A stretch of DNA of 64,000 bases from Bradyrhizobium sp. CB2312 (GCF_029714425.1 NZ_CP121668.1:3803501-3867500); one strand, 5' to 3'. Shown: positions 18,124 through 26,119, counted from the first letter of the stretch. The notes: generated from the letters alone by a model not told the origin. Translations and numbers: made by a program.

Positions 18124-18483
18124 TCAGGCGCTGAGGTCCGTATTGAGCGGACGCGAGGGCTGGGCCTTCAGATCCTCCGCATGGAAATAGGCCCGCCGGC
18201 GCAGCATCGCCTCGTCGGGGAACTGGTTGACCACTGCGTCGGTCTTCTCGTTGACCACCTGAAAAACGAACGAGGCAGCCGCCTGGTCGAACACGACCTG
18301 GCGCGAGATGTTCTGATTGTTCGGAAGATCATTGCGCACGGCCGCGCTGGTATCGCTCGCGGCGACCGTCTGGCTCACCGGCAAATCAGTTTGCACGGCC
18401 TCGTTCGCCGCCGAATTCGACGTCGGGACGATCTGCGCGGGGGCCGGGATCCCCACCGGCCGGATGCTGAAATCTGTACTCAT
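18124..18483 (-). CDS. FlaG-like small flagellar protein
   Basis: The 119-residue product has a loose Ser/Thr/Asn-rich first half and a C-terminal FVFQVVNEKTDAVVNQFPDE-type segment that resembles the conserved part of FlaG proteins (a strand, then a Gly/Asp turn, then a strand ending in Q-x-P). FlaG family members influence filament length in some bacteria. The start has a very good ribosome site (AGGAGG seven bases before ATG). It lies downstream of the FlgN-like gene on the same strand and may be the last gene of the flgI transcript. Family assignment rests on a short motif and is moderate. Confidence 0.6.
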   Translation of the reverse strand: MSTDFSIRPVGIPAPAQIVPTSNSAANEAVQTDLPVSQTVAASDTSAAVRNDLPNNQNISRQVVFDQAAASFVFQVVNEKTDAVVNQFPDEAMLRRRAYFHAEDLKAQPSRPLNTDLSA

Positions 18484-18581
18484 GGCAGCCTCCTGGTTGC
18501 CTTGCGTGAGTCAAATCCCAACCCCTCTCAATACGCAACCATGGAACACCAGGATTGAAGACCTGGTAAGCAAACGTGCCT

Positions 18582-18613
18582 AACCGCGCGACGATATTGC
18601 CGCGCGGTTTTTC
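18582..18613. terminator. Hairpin between the FlgN-like and FlaG-like genes
   Basis: A 9-base stem AACCGCGCG with its exact complement and a 10-base loop is followed on the plus strand by TTTTT. No plus-strand gene ends just before it; the nearest is flaF 500 bases away. On the minus strand, the direction of both neighbours, it lacks a T run. It may block antisense transcription or attenuate the FlaG-like gene. Confidence 0.45.
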
Positions 18614-18642
18614 GTAAAATTGTCGGTTGTTGTTGCGCGCGC

Positions 18643-19140
18643 TCAGAGCGAGCGGCTGACCGCGAGCGGCGTGATGTGGCGCGGGCCGGGAGCGGCGCGG
18701 CGCCCTGCGGCTGTATAGGTGTTCGGGACGTTGCGCTTCTGGATCTCGGCATTGACGCCGCGCACGACGCTCTCGGAGACCGCATGTGCGGTCGCAAGCA
18801 CCGTGAGATTGACCTGGAGCATGGCGCGGAACGCATCGTGGTGGCGATGCAGCGTCGAGAGCAGCTCGGGCGCGGATTTGGCGAGCTGGGCCTGGTTCGC
18901 CTTGAGGTCGCTGACGGCGCCGACATAATTGCGCGACAGCTCTTGCTTCCTGCTCTCGAGCGTCATCGCTTCGCGCACCTGGCCGGCACGGACGAGCTCG
19001 GTCTCGCGTTCGATCAGGCCGAGCAGGGCGTTCATCGCATCCATCAGATTCTCGGCGAGCTTGCGCGCTTCGGCGCTGCCGGGCGCGGTGTTCGGGCGCT
19101 GAGCTTGCATCGGCTGACGTGCGGCGGTGAACTGGTTCAT
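18643..19140 (-). CDS. FlgN-like flagellar export chaperone
   Basis: The 165-residue product is mostly helical and charged. Its middle (AENLMDAMNALLGLIERETE, LVRAGQVREAMTLESRKQEL) has the heptad pattern of FlgN, the cytosolic chaperone that protects the hook-filament junction proteins FlgK and FlgL before export. It begins 11 bases after the stop of the rod-binding gene and is probably in the flgI operon. The ATG at 19140 is chosen because it has a purine-rich site upstream and a longer in-frame start would lie inside the rod-binding gene. The basic, Pro-rich tail after residue 135 is unusual for FlgN. Confidence 0.72.
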   Translation of the reverse strand: MNQFTAARQPMQAQRPNTAPGSAEARKLAENLMDAMNALLGLIERETELVRAGQVREAMTLESRKQELSRNYVGAVSDLKANQAQLAKSAPELLSTLHRHHDAFRAMLQVNLTVLATAHAVSESVVRGVNAEIQKRNVPNTYTAAGRRAAPGPRHITPLAVSRSL

Positions 19141-19151
19141 CTCGTTTGACC

Positions 19152-19523
19152 TTATGCCGTGCGGATGGTTTTCGCCTGCTGCATGATCAGGGTGCGGTAG
19201 ACCTCGGTGGCGACACCGACGCCGCCGGCCTTGGCGAAGTTCTTGGAATATTGCTCGGTCAGCATCGAGCGCCACACCCCGGTGCCCGGCGTGTCGCCGA
19301 ACGGGCCTTCGCCCTTCAGGCCCGAGGTCATCTGCGAGAACATGCTGTTGAGGAACATCGCCTCGAAATCGGTGGCGGTCTTCTGCGCCTTGGCCTGCTG
19401 CTGCGGCGAGACCTTCTGCAGCGCGGCGGCGAGTTCGAAGTCGGGGCGGCCGTCGCGGCTCTCGACGGAGAAGGCCGGGGAGTACGTGGTGAGCTGCGGG
19501 GTCTTGATCGTGCTCGTCTGCAT
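19152..19523 (-). CDS. Flagellar rod-binding protein (FlgJ N-domain type, CheL)
   Basis: The 123-residue product holds the rod-binding domain of FlgJ without the muramidase half: FEAMFLNSMFSQMTSGLKGEG-like helix (about 53-73), GVWRSMLTEQYSKNFAKAG and GVATEVYRTLI. In alphaproteobacteria this short form is often called CheL and is thought to help rod assembly in the periplasm, with a separate hydrolase cutting the wall. No signal peptide is seen, as expected for export through the flagellar apparatus. Its ATG shares one base with the flgI stop, so the two are translationally coupled. Confidence 0.87.
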   Translation of the reverse strand: MQTSTIKTPQLTTYSPAFSVESRDGRPDFELAAALQKVSPQQQAKAQKTATDFEAMFLNSMFSQMTSGLKGEGPFGDTPGTGVWRSMLTEQYSKNFAKAGGVGVATEVYRTLIMQQAKTIRTA

Positions 19524-20647
19524 CACATCACCTCGATGTCGGCTTCGATCGCGCCGGCGGCCTTGATCGCCTGGAGGATGCTGATGAGATCGCGCGGGCC
19601 GATGCCGAGGCCGTTGAGGCCGTCGACGAGCTGCTGGAGCGAGACGCCGTCCTTGACGAGGGCGAGCTTCCTGCCGTCCTCGGTGACGGAAACGCTGCTG
19701 CGCGGCGCGACCACGGTGCGGCCGCGCGATAGCGGGTTGGGCTGGCTGACCTGCGGGCTTTCCGAGATCGTGACCGTGAGGTTGCCCTGCGCTACCGCGA
19801 CGGTGGCGACGCGGACGTCGCGGCCCATCACGATGATGCCGCTGCGTTCGTCGATGATGATCTTGGCCGCGAGATCCGGGTCGACCTGGAGCTGCTCGAT
19901 CTCGGTGAGAAAGGCGACGACGTTGCCCTTGAACTCCGGCGGGATCGAAAGCTGTACCGTCGAGGGATCGATCGGCTCGGCGGTCTTGACGCCGAGATAG
20001 TCGTTGATCGCTGCTGCGATCCGCTTGGCGGTGGTGAAGTCGGCATTGCGCAGCGCCAGGCGCACGTTCGGCAGCCGGTTGAGCGCGAACTCGATCTCGC
20101 GCTCGATGATGGCGCCGTTGGCGATGCGGCCCACGGTCGGCACGCCGCGCACGATCTTTGCAGCTTCGCCCTCGGCCTGGAAGCCGGAGATCGCAAGCGA
20201 GCCCTGTGCCACCGCATAGACGTTGCCGTCGGCACCGAGCAGGGGGGTGACGAGGAGGGTGCCGCCCTGGAGGTTCTTGGCATCGCCGAGCGCGGAGACG
20301 GTGACGTCCATGCGCGTGCCCTGCGTGGCGAAGGCCGGCAGATTGCCCGTGACCATCACCGCGGCGACGTTGCCGGTGCGGATGGTGGCGCCGCGGATGT
20401 TGACGCCCATGCGCTCGAGCATCGCTTGCAGCGACTGCTTGGTGAAGGGGATGTTGTTGAGCGTGTCGCCGGTGCCGTTGAGGCCGACGACGAGGCCGTA
20501 GCCGATGAGCTGGTTCTGCCGCACGCCTTCGATGTTGGCGAGGTCCTTGATGCGCGAGGTCGCAGCCGCCGAACTGACCGACAGCGCCAGCGCCGACAGC
20601 GCGGCGCAGGCCGCCCCAACAATCCTCACCCAACGAACGCCTGGCAT
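19523..20647 (-). CDS. flgI: Flagellar P-ring protein FlgI
   Basis: FlgI forms the peptidoglycan ring of the basal body. The 374-residue product has a signal peptide (hydrophobic AACAALSALALSVSSAAA at about 12-29) and then the family start SRIKDLANIEGVRQNQLIGY, with GLVVGLNGTGD following. The middle and C-terminal parts also match (VMVTGNLPAFATQGTRMDVT; VQQLVDGLNGLG-like end). Length is normal. It is the first gene of a minus-strand operon with the rod-binding and FlgN-like genes. A sigma-54 promoter lies about 95 bases upstream, and the fliX gene reads away on the other strand, as in Caulobacter. Confidence 0.96.
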   Translation of the reverse strand: MPGVRWVRIVGAACAALSALALSVSSAAATSRIKDLANIEGVRQNQLIGYGLVVGLNGTGDTLNNIPFTKQSLQAMLERMGVNIRGATIRTGNVAAVMVTGNLPAFATQGTRMDVTVSALGDAKNLQGGTLLVTPLLGADGNVYAVAQGSLAISGFQAEGEAAKIVRGVPTVGRIANGAIIEREIEFALNRLPNVRLALRNADFTTAKRIAAAINDYLGVKTAEPIDPSTVQLSIPPEFKGNVVAFLTEIEQLQVDPDLAAKIIIDERSGIIVMGRDVRVATVAVAQGNLTVTISESPQVSQPNPLSRGRTVVAPRSSVSVTEDGRKLALVKDGVSLQQLVDGLNGLGIGPRDLISILQAIKAAGAIEADIEVM

Positions 20648-20736
20648 CCTCTGCTCCCCAAGGCCCCTCTAAAAGCCTCCTCAAATCGAAGGACCTTCTG
20701 CGACACTCCCATGACGAGCTGGTCCGTCGCTTTCCT

Positions 20737-20753
20737 TGCGAGCGTTGTGCCAA
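20737..20753 (-). promoter_or_regulatory. Sigma-54 promoter of the flgI operon
   Basis: On the minus strand the sequence TTGGCACAACGCTCGCA has the -24 GG and -12 GC elements with exactly ten bases between and a full TTGGCAC. It lies about 90-105 bases before the flgI start. Middle-class basal body genes use sigma-54 in Caulobacter. Confidence 0.8.
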
Positions 20754-20870
20754 CCCAGGGCAGTGGAACTAGATCGCTGAATAGGTTGAATAAATCTGTT
20801 TCGACCGGCGTCAGCGGCCGTTGTCCCTGAGGAGCGAAACTGCCGTGTGGCGGCAGATTTTGCCGGGCTG

Positions 20871-20889
20871 TTTACGACCCGTTAACCAT
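20871..20889 (+). promoter_or_regulatory. CtrA-type box upstream of fliX
   Basis: TTTA, seven bases, TTAACCAT, one mismatch from TTAA-N7-TTAA. It is 43 bases before the fliX start and identical over 18 bases to the box before flbT. Confidence 0.62.
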
Positions 20890-20931
20890 AAAACAGCGAA
20901 GGTGAGGCATCGATCACCCGGATTGCTTCCG

Positions 20932-21345
20932 ATGCGCATCTATGGACCGAACGGCACCACGCTTGGAGCGCCGGCCAGCCAGGCCAGGCGAACGAGTTCG
21001 GGCACCTTCGTGCTGCCCGACACCTCGTCGGCGCAGGAGACGCGGAGTGCCGCCGCACCGAAGGCCGCCGCCAATATCGACGCGCTGATCGCACTGCAAG
21101 GCATCGAGGAGGATCCGGTCGAGCGTCGCAAGCGCTCGGTCGCCCGCGGCAAGACTGCGCTCGACGTGCTCGACGATCTCAAGATGGGGCTTCTCTCCGG
21201 TAATCTCGACGGGTCCACCGTGATGCGTCTGCGCGATGCGGCGGCGAATTTGAAATCGTCGTCCGGCGACGCCGGTCTCGATGCCGTGCTTGCCGAGATC
21301 GAGCTGCGCGTCGAGGTCGAACTGGCCAAGGCCGGGCAGGCCTGA
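20932..21345 (+). CDS. fliX: Flagellar assembly regulator FliX
   Basis: In Caulobacter, FliX links basal-body assembly to the sigma-54 activator FlbD. The 137-residue product starts MRIYGPNG, which is typical, has a loose Ser/Ala-rich segment, and then the conserved helical half (ALIALQGIEEDPVERRKRSV; ALDVLDDLKMGLLSGNLDG; a final helix VELAKAG). The ATG at 20932 is chosen because this MRIYGPNG start is conserved in the family. It faces away from flgI, and the shared control region carries a CtrA-like box for fliX and a sigma-54 promoter for flgI, which is the Caulobacter arrangement. Confidence 0.88.
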   Translation: MRIYGPNGTTLGAPASQARRTSSGTFVLPDTSSAQETRSAAAPKAAANIDALIALQGIEEDPVERRKRSVARGKTALDVLDDLKMGLLSGNLDGSTVMRLRDAAANLKSSSGDAGLDAVLAEIELRVEVELAKAGQA

Positions 21346-21350
21346 CCGTT

Positions 21351-21515
21351 ATCCGTCACCCCCGCGCAACGGCGAAGCCGTTGTCGCCTGAGGTGGCCGC
21401 TTCTTCAGCGGCCCTCGAAGGGCGACGGCCCGGCTGAAGCATCTCGGCCGTACATCCTTCGAGGCTCCCGGCGTGATGCGTTGCATCGCGCCACTCGCAC
21501 CTCAGGATAACGGGA
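21351..21515. repeat. Imperfect palindromic intergenic repeat (type C)
   Basis: Between fliX and the HxlR gene lies a stretch with an outer inverted pair (CCTGAGGTG at 21388 and CACCTCAGGATAACGG near 21497) and an inner part with GGCCGCTTCTTCAGCGGCC, a short hairpin. It has no coding frame of interest. It is the only copy of this type in the window; similar elements occur between genes in Bradyrhizobium. Confidence 0.55.
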
Positions 21516-21541
21516 CTTCTATAAGCGTTTTTCACACGCGC

Positions 21542-21913
21542 CTACGCCGCTTCATCCTTCAGCTGCGCGTCGTAGCGGCGCTGGGCGGCGAGCACGTCTT
21601 TCAGATTCTGTTCGGCCCAATCACGCAGCGGATCGACCGCGGCGGCGAGAGTAATGCCGAGCTGCGTGATCGAATACTCGACCGTCACCGGCACGGTCGC
21701 GATGGCGTGGCGCCTGATCAGGCCGTCGCGTTCGAGCGATTTGAGAACCTGGCTCAGCATCTTCTGCGAAATGCCTTCAATCGTCCGGCGCAACTGATTG
21801 AAACGCATCGGCTCCTCGCGCAGCAGCAACAGGATCAGCACCGCCCATTTGTCGCCGACGCGATCGAGGATCCGGCGCGTGGGGCAGTTCGCTGCATAGA
21901 CGTCGGGTTTCAT
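21542..21913 (-). CDS. HxlR-family transcriptional regulator 1
   Basis: The 123-residue product is a winged-helix DNA-binding protein: CPTRRILDRVGDKWAVLILL is the family signature with an early cysteine, followed by RFNQLRRTIEGISQKMLSQV (recognition helix) and LTQLG-like ends (SITQLGITLAAAVDPLRDWA). Such regulators often sense oxidants or electrophiles through the cysteine. The start at 21913 (MKPDVYAANC) is chosen because homologous proteins begin close to the Cys; an upstream in-frame codon at 21985 would add an odd stretch. It is divergent from an NAD(P)-binding protein gene 143 bases away, which is probably its target. Confidence 0.88.
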   Translation of the reverse strand: MKPDVYAANCPTRRILDRVGDKWAVLILLLLREEPMRFNQLRRTIEGISQKMLSQVLKSLERDGLIRRHAIATVPVTVEYSITQLGITLAAAVDPLRDWAEQNLKDVLAAQRRYDAQLKDEAA

Positions 21914-22056
21914 CGTCGGGGTCCTCAACTCGATTTCCGTTCCGGCGGTTACGCGGGTTACTCCGGCGTAATCAGGTAAGCACAAAGTGCTCTCTTAACA
22001 CCAGCATTCTTTGCGATATCTAGTCACCGATAGTTACTAAAGCAAAGGAGTCTCCC

Positions 22057-22668
22057 ATGAAAATCGCAGTCGCCGGCGCCTCGGGCCGGGCCGGATCGGA
22101 CATCACCAAGGAACTGTCCCGCCGCGGCCACGCGGTCACGGCCATCGCCCGCAATCCCGAGAAGATCGCGGTCCTGCCCAACGTCACGCCCATCAAGGGC
22201 GACGTGCTCGACCAGGCCGGCCTCGCCACGCTGTGGGCAGGGCATGACGTCGCTGTCAGTTCCGTGCACTTCCTCGCCAGCGACCCGCTCAAGCTGATCG
22301 GCGCAGCGAAGCAGTCCGGCGTGGGCCGTTACCTCGTCGTCGGTGGCGCCGGCAGCCTGGAGGTCGCTCCTGGCGTGAAGCTAGTCACAACCCCCGGTTT
22401 TCCGGCCCAGTACAAGGCCGAGGCCGAAAAGGGTTCCGAGTTCCTGGACCTGCTGCGGCAGGAGAAGGACCTGAACTGGACCTTCATCTCGCCGTCGGCG
22501 CTGTTCGTCGAGGGGGAGCGCACGGGCAAGTTCCGGCTCGGGACCGATCAGCTTCTCGCAGATGCGAACGGGAAAAGCTGGATCACCTTCGCCGACTACG
22601 CCATTGCGCTCGCGGACGAGATCGAGCGCCCAGCCCATCTGAGGCAGCGCTTCACGGTCGGCTACTAG
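22057..22668 (+). CDS. NAD(P)-binding oxidoreductase of the NmrA/YwnB type
   Basis: The 203-residue product starts with a Rossmann dinucleotide-binding motif (KIAVAGASGRAGSDITKEL, G-x-x-G-x-x-G) and continues as an atypical short-chain dehydrogenase (RYLVVGGAGSLEVAPGVKL; WTFISPSALFVEGERTGKF). It lacks the usual YxxxK pair at the expected place, so it is either a non-classical reductase or a redox sensor like NmrA. It is transcribed away from the HxlR regulator and is likely controlled by it. The ribosome site AAAGGAG lies just upstream of the ATG. Confidence 0.85.
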   Translation: MKIAVAGASGRAGSDITKELSRRGHAVTAIARNPEKIAVLPNVTPIKGDVLDQAGLATLWAGHDVAVSSVHFLASDPLKLIGAAKQSGVGRYLVVGGAGSLEVAPGVKLVTTPGFPAQYKAEAEKGSEFLDLLRQEKDLNWTFISPSALFVEGERTGKFRLGTDQLLADANGKSWITFADYAIALADEIERPAHLRQRFTVGY

Positions 22669-22837
22669 GCCTTCGGCCGCTTCCACGCCCTGCAGGATAA
22701 ACCTTCCTGTGCAAGGGCTTGGGAGCGGCGCCTGGGCGATCAGGACAATATTGTCTGTCACAGGAGGCCACTATATAAGGCCCGGCTCAACGGACCCGTT
22801 TCCGTTGCGAGTCGTTGCTTAGACAGATAGGCCGCCC

Positions 22838-23248
22838 TTGGAAAAGTTGAAAAACTACCGACCGACCGAAAAAGAGCCTTTCATGAACGACCGGCAGAAG
22901 GAGTACTTCCGTTTGAAGCTCCTCGCCTGGAAGGATGAGATCCTCAAAGAGTCCAAGCTCACCCTGCAAGCCTTGCAGGAGGAGAACGTCAACCACCCCG
23001 ATCTTGCCGATCGGGCATCGTCCGAAACCGACCGCGCCATCGAACTCCGTGCCCGCGACCGCCAGCGCAAGTTGATCGCCAAGATCGACGCCGCGCTCCA
23101 GCGCATCGAGGACAACACCTACGGCTATTGCGAGGACACCGGCGAACCGATCTCTTTGAAGCGGCTCGAAGCCCGGCCCATCGCGACGCTCTCGGTGGAA
23201 GCGCAGGAGCGCCACGAGAAACGCGAGAAGGTCTACCGCGACGAATAG
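22838..23248 (+). CDS. dksA: RNA polymerase-binding transcription factor DksA, one-cysteine form
   Basis: DksA enters the secondary channel of RNA polymerase and works with ppGpp. The 136-residue product has the coiled coil (about 30-90) with the DLADRASSETDR tip and a C-terminal zinc-finger-like domain. Of the four cysteines of the E. coli protein only the first is kept (Cys98 in YGYCEDTGEP); the others are Thr101, Ser119 and Ala122. One-cysteine DksA proteins that do not bind zinc are known in alphaproteobacteria. The TTG start at 22838 is chosen because the preceding residues (EKLKNYRPTEKEPF) fit the family; an ATG at 22883 is the alternative. Confidence 0.9.
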   Translation: MEKLKNYRPTEKEPFMNDRQKEYFRLKLLAWKDEILKESKLTLQALQEENVNHPDLADRASSETDRAIELRARDRQRKLIAKIDAALQRIEDNTYGYCEDTGEPISLKRLEARPIATLSVEAQERHEKREKVYRDE

Positions 23249-23253
23249 AGTCC

Positions 23254-23283
23254 GAGCCGCAGAGTTGCGGCTCTTTGATTTTG
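23254..23283 (+). terminator. Terminator after dksA
   Basis: A perfect 8-base stem (GAGCCGCA and its complement) with a GAGT loop is followed by TTTGATTTT. It begins 6 bases after the dksA stop. Confidence 0.85.
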
Positions 23284-23532
23284 GGACGCAAGGCGCCGTT
23301 TCGCGCCGGGATCAGCATTTTGCCTGTCGCCTGCGGCCGCGCGCTTCAACGCGCGAGCGCAATCGCGAAAAGTGAATCGTGATCAATGGGCTAGAGTCGA
23401 TTCCTCCGAGCTCACGTGAGTTCGGATGAGAAACAGCCTTCACTTCAGGTGGGGGAAGATTTTGCGAGTCGCATCAACGGGATCGACTCGAAGATTGCGC
23501 CGCTGATCGATCTGCATCACGCATCGCTGCAA

Positions 23533-23931
23533 TCAGGCCTGTCGCGACGCCGCAAGGCGCGCGTCGCCATAGAGTCTGGACCAGCTCAATATTTCCTTAA
23601 ACGCCGGCAATAGGCCGTAAGCCGCATCCGTCAGCTCGTACTCGACCCTTAAGGGTTTTCCCGCAAAGACGGTGCGTGACACGAGACCGTCCTGCTCGAG
23701 CTCGCGCAGTTGCGTCGTCAGCATGTGCTGGGTGATGCCGCCGATCGATCGCCGCAACGCACCGAAACGAACCGTGCCGTTCATCAGCGCGAACAGGATC
23801 TCCAGCTTCCACTTGCCGCCGAGGGCATGGATGGCCCGCTTGAAGTCGGCGAGCAAAGCAGGGTCCGGGCTGCAATCGCAGTGGCCGTCGCAAACGCTGG
23901 TCAGGTTTTCCATACCGGTCTCGAAATCCAT
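23533..23931 (-). CDS. HxlR-family transcriptional regulator 2
   Basis: The 132-residue product is a second winged-helix regulator: HALGGKWKLEILFALMNGTV, then RFGALRRSIGGITQHMLTTQ as the recognition helix, and LTDAAYGLLPAFKEI at the end. Its N-terminus is cysteine-rich (Cys14, Cys18 and Cys20), unlike the single Cys of regulator 1, which may allow metal or redox sensing. The start at 23931 has a ribosome site (GGAAGGGAAC). It lies back to back with a dihydroflavonol-reductase-like gene, 94 bases away, its likely target. Confidence 0.87.
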   Translation of the reverse strand: MDFETGMENLTSVCDGHCDCSPDPALLADFKRAIHALGGKWKLEILFALMNGTVRFGALRRSIGGITQHMLTTQLRELEQDGLVSRTVFAGKPLRVEYELTDAAYGLLPAFKEILSWSRLYGDARLAASRQA

Positions 23932-24025
23932 TCTACTTGTTCCCTTCCGAGATAGTGACCAGATGCGGACCTGGCAGGGCCATGGCGAACCAATTCGCCG
24001 GCCGGCGCAACGAGGGAATTTGGCA

Positions 24026-25054
24026 ATGAGCACTGTTCTGGTCACCGGCGGCTCGGGCTTTGTCGGAGTCCATGTCGTCCTGCAATTGATGGCGACCGGC
24101 CATACGGTGCGGACGACGGTGCGCCGGCCGGACCGACGGGACGACGTGCTGGCGATGCTCCGCGAGGGCGGGGCGGCAGCGCCGGAGAGCCTGTCCTTCT
24201 TCACCGCCGACCTCACCGCGGACGACGGTTGGCGCGAGGCCGTCGCCGGCTGCGATTACGTGCTTCATGTCGCCTCGCCCCTGTCGACCAGTGTTCCCAA
24301 GGACGAGAACGAGATGATCATCCCCGCCCGCGACGGCACGCTGCGGGTGCTGCGCGCGGCGCGCGAGGCCGGCGTCAAGCGGGTCGTCATCACCTCTTCG
24401 CTGGGTGCGATCGGCTACGGCCATCCGCCACGCGAAAAACCGTTCGACGAGACCGACTGGACCAATCTCACAGGCAGCGACGTGCAGCCCTACATCAAGT
24501 CCAAGACCCTGGCCGAGCGGGCGGCCTGGGATTTCGTCGCGCGCGAGGGCGGCGGGCTCGAACTGTCGGTGGTCAATCCCGCGGGCATTTTTGGTCCCGT
24601 GCTGGGGCCGGACTTCTCCGGCTCGATCGAGATCGTGAAATCGCTGCTCGACGGCGCCATGCCGGCGGTGCCGCGGGTCTATTTTGGCGTGGTCGATGGG
24701 CGCGACGTCGCCGATTTGCACCTGCGGGCGATGACGGCGCCCGAAGCGAAGGGCGAGCGCTTCATCGCGGTCTCCGGCGAGACGATGTCGATCCTGGACA
24801 TCGGCAAGGTATTGCGGCGGGAACTCGGACCGCGGGCGCGGCGGGTTCCGCGGCTCCAGGCCCCGGACTGGCTGGTGCGGCTGGCGGCAACCCGGGTCCC
24901 GCTGCTGCGCGCCGTGGTTCCGATGCTTGGACGTGTCAGGCATTCCACCAGCGCCAAGGCGAGGTCGGTGCTGGGCTGGCAGCCCCGCTCGAACGACGAG
25001 GCGATCCTCGCCACAGCCGAAAGCCTGATCCGGCTCGACCTGGTCAAGGGTTGA
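24026..25054 (+). CDS. NAD(P)-dependent extended SDR, dihydroflavonol-4-reductase-like
   Basis: The 342-residue product has an N-terminal Rossmann motif (VLVTGGSGFVGVHV), an Arg pair for NADPH (RTTVRRPDRRDD), the AAREAGVKRVVITSSLGAIG strand with the catalytic Ser, and the YIKSK form of the YxxxK catalytic motif. This fits aldehyde/ketone reductases of the dihydroflavonol-reductase and cinnamyl-reductase type. The start at 24026 is chosen because it precedes the Rossmann motif directly and longer starts overlap the divergent regulator. The actual substrate is unknown. Control by the neighbouring HxlR protein is likely. Confidence 0.88.
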   Translation: MSTVLVTGGSGFVGVHVVLQLMATGHTVRTTVRRPDRRDDVLAMLREGGAAAPESLSFFTADLTADDGWREAVAGCDYVLHVASPLSTSVPKDENEMIIPARDGTLRVLRAAREAGVKRVVITSSLGAIGYGHPPREKPFDETDWTNLTGSDVQPYIKSKTLAERAAWDFVAREGGGLELSVVNPAGIFGPVLGPDFSGSIEIVKSLLDGAMPAVPRVYFGVVDGRDVADLHLRAMTAPEAKGERFIAVSGETMSILDIGKVLRRELGPRARRVPRLQAPDWLVRLAATRVPLLRAVVPMLGRVRHSTSAKARSVLGWQPRSNDEAILATAESLIRLDLVKG

Positions 25055-25135
25055 GGTCGCCCGGGCACGCTTGTCACGCCACGGCGGGGATGCTGAAGTG
25101 CCGTCCTCGATTGGGTAGCGTGGGAGACGGCGCCG

Positions 25136-25915
25136 ATGGACAAGATTCTCGCAGGCGCAAAGGCGATCGCGCTGGCGCGCCGCAACCATGCGCCGCTCGC
25201 GGCGCTGGAGCGTCCTCCAGCCGACGAGGCCGAGGGCTACCGGGTCCAGCGGGCGCTGCACGATCTGCTGCTGCCGCATGTCGGGCCGCTGGTCGGCTAC
25301 AAGATCGGCTGCACCAGCCAGGTGATGCAGGACTATATCGGCATCCCGCACCCTTGCGGCGGCGGCGTGTTCGAGAAGGGTGTGCATGACAGCGGCGCGA
25401 AGCTCGCCGCCAAAGATTATGTCCGCGTCGGCGTCGAATGCGAGATCGCGGTGCGGCTGCAGCGCGACCTCGCCGCCGGCGAGGCGCCGTTCACGGCCGA
25501 ATGGGTCGGCGAGGCGGTCGAGGCCTATCAACCCGCGATCGAGATCGTCGACGACCGCTATGTGAAGTGGGAAACGATGGGCGCGCCAACGCTGATCGCC
25601 GACGACTTCTTCGCCGCCGGCTGCGTGCTCGGCGAGGCGGTGCCGCGCTCGTCGGTGCCGGACTTGAAAGCGGTCAAGGGCCGCGCCATCGTCAACGGCG
25701 AAGAGGTCAGCCACGGCACCGGCGCCGACGTGCTCGGCCATCCCCACAACGCGCTCGCCTGGCTCGCCAACCATCTCGCCGCGGAAGGCAAGGGTTTGCA
25801 TGCGGGGCAGCTCGTTCTGACCGGAAGCCTCGTGAAGACGCTGTGGCTGAAAGCCGGCGACAAGGTGCGGATGGAGCTGGATGGGCTGGGCGTGGTGGAG
25901 GCGGAGTTTACGTGA
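25136..25915 (+). CDS. Fumarylacetoacetase-fold hydratase/decarboxylase (2-keto-4-pentenoate hydratase-like)
   Basis: The 259-residue product resembles MhpD-type enzymes, which add water to 2-hydroxypentadienoates in aromatic meta-cleavage. Marks include VGYKIGCTSQVMQ, GVECEIAVRLQRD (Glu ligand pair for the metal) and AIEIVDDRY (metal Asp), and a late GLHAGQLVLTGSLVKTLWL. It starts 81 bases after the reductase on the same strand, so they could be one transcript, but the pathway is incomplete here. It is followed by a type A palindromic repeat. Confidence 0.85.
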   Translation: MDKILAGAKAIALARRNHAPLAALERPPADEAEGYRVQRALHDLLLPHVGPLVGYKIGCTSQVMQDYIGIPHPCGGGVFEKGVHDSGAKLAAKDYVRVGVECEIAVRLQRDLAAGEAPFTAEWVGEAVEAYQPAIEIVDDRYVKWETMGAPTLIADDFFAAGCVLGEAVPRSSVPDLKAVKGRAIVNGEEVSHGTGADVLGHPHNALAWLANHLAAEGKGLHAGQLVLTGSLVKTLWLKAGDKVRMELDGLGVVEAEFT

Positions 25916-25929
25916 GCTCTCCGCGTCCT

Positions 25930-26012
25930 CATTGCGAGGAGCGAAGCGACGAAGCAATCCAGAGTCCTTCCGCGGCGGCAGTCTGGATTGCTTCGCTGCG
26001 CTCGCAATGACG
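25930..26012. repeat. Type A palindromic repeat, copy 1
   Basis: Arms ATTGCGAGGAGCGAAGCGAC and its partner near the end (GCTTCGCTGCGCTCGCAATG) with GAAGCAATCC and GGATTGCTTC inside. The copies of this element share the arms and vary in the centre. It sits just after the stop of the hydratase gene. Confidence 0.85.
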
Positions 26013-26076
26013 GAGTGCGGGGCCTGCGGCGTCGCTACAATTGCGCGGACCTGATGCGCTGATACAGCCGCTCGCC

Positions 26077-26119
26077 AAAAACACATGCGGCCCTCGCCAG
26101 GGGAGCTAGCGAGGGCCGC
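26077..26119 (-). terminator. Terminator of the flgF-flgG-flgA-flgH operon
   Basis: An 11-base perfect stem (GCGGCCCTCGC and complement) with an 11-base loop is followed on the minus strand, after five bases, by a run of five T. It lies 59 bases past the flgH stop. Confidence 0.72.

Noticed and set aside
23416..23613. Short plus-strand frame of 65 codons between dksA and the second HxlR gene
   Set aside because: It begins with GTG, lacks a ribosome site, overlaps the 3' end of the regulator gene by 80 bases and has no known pattern. The region 23284-23532 holds nothing else I can name.
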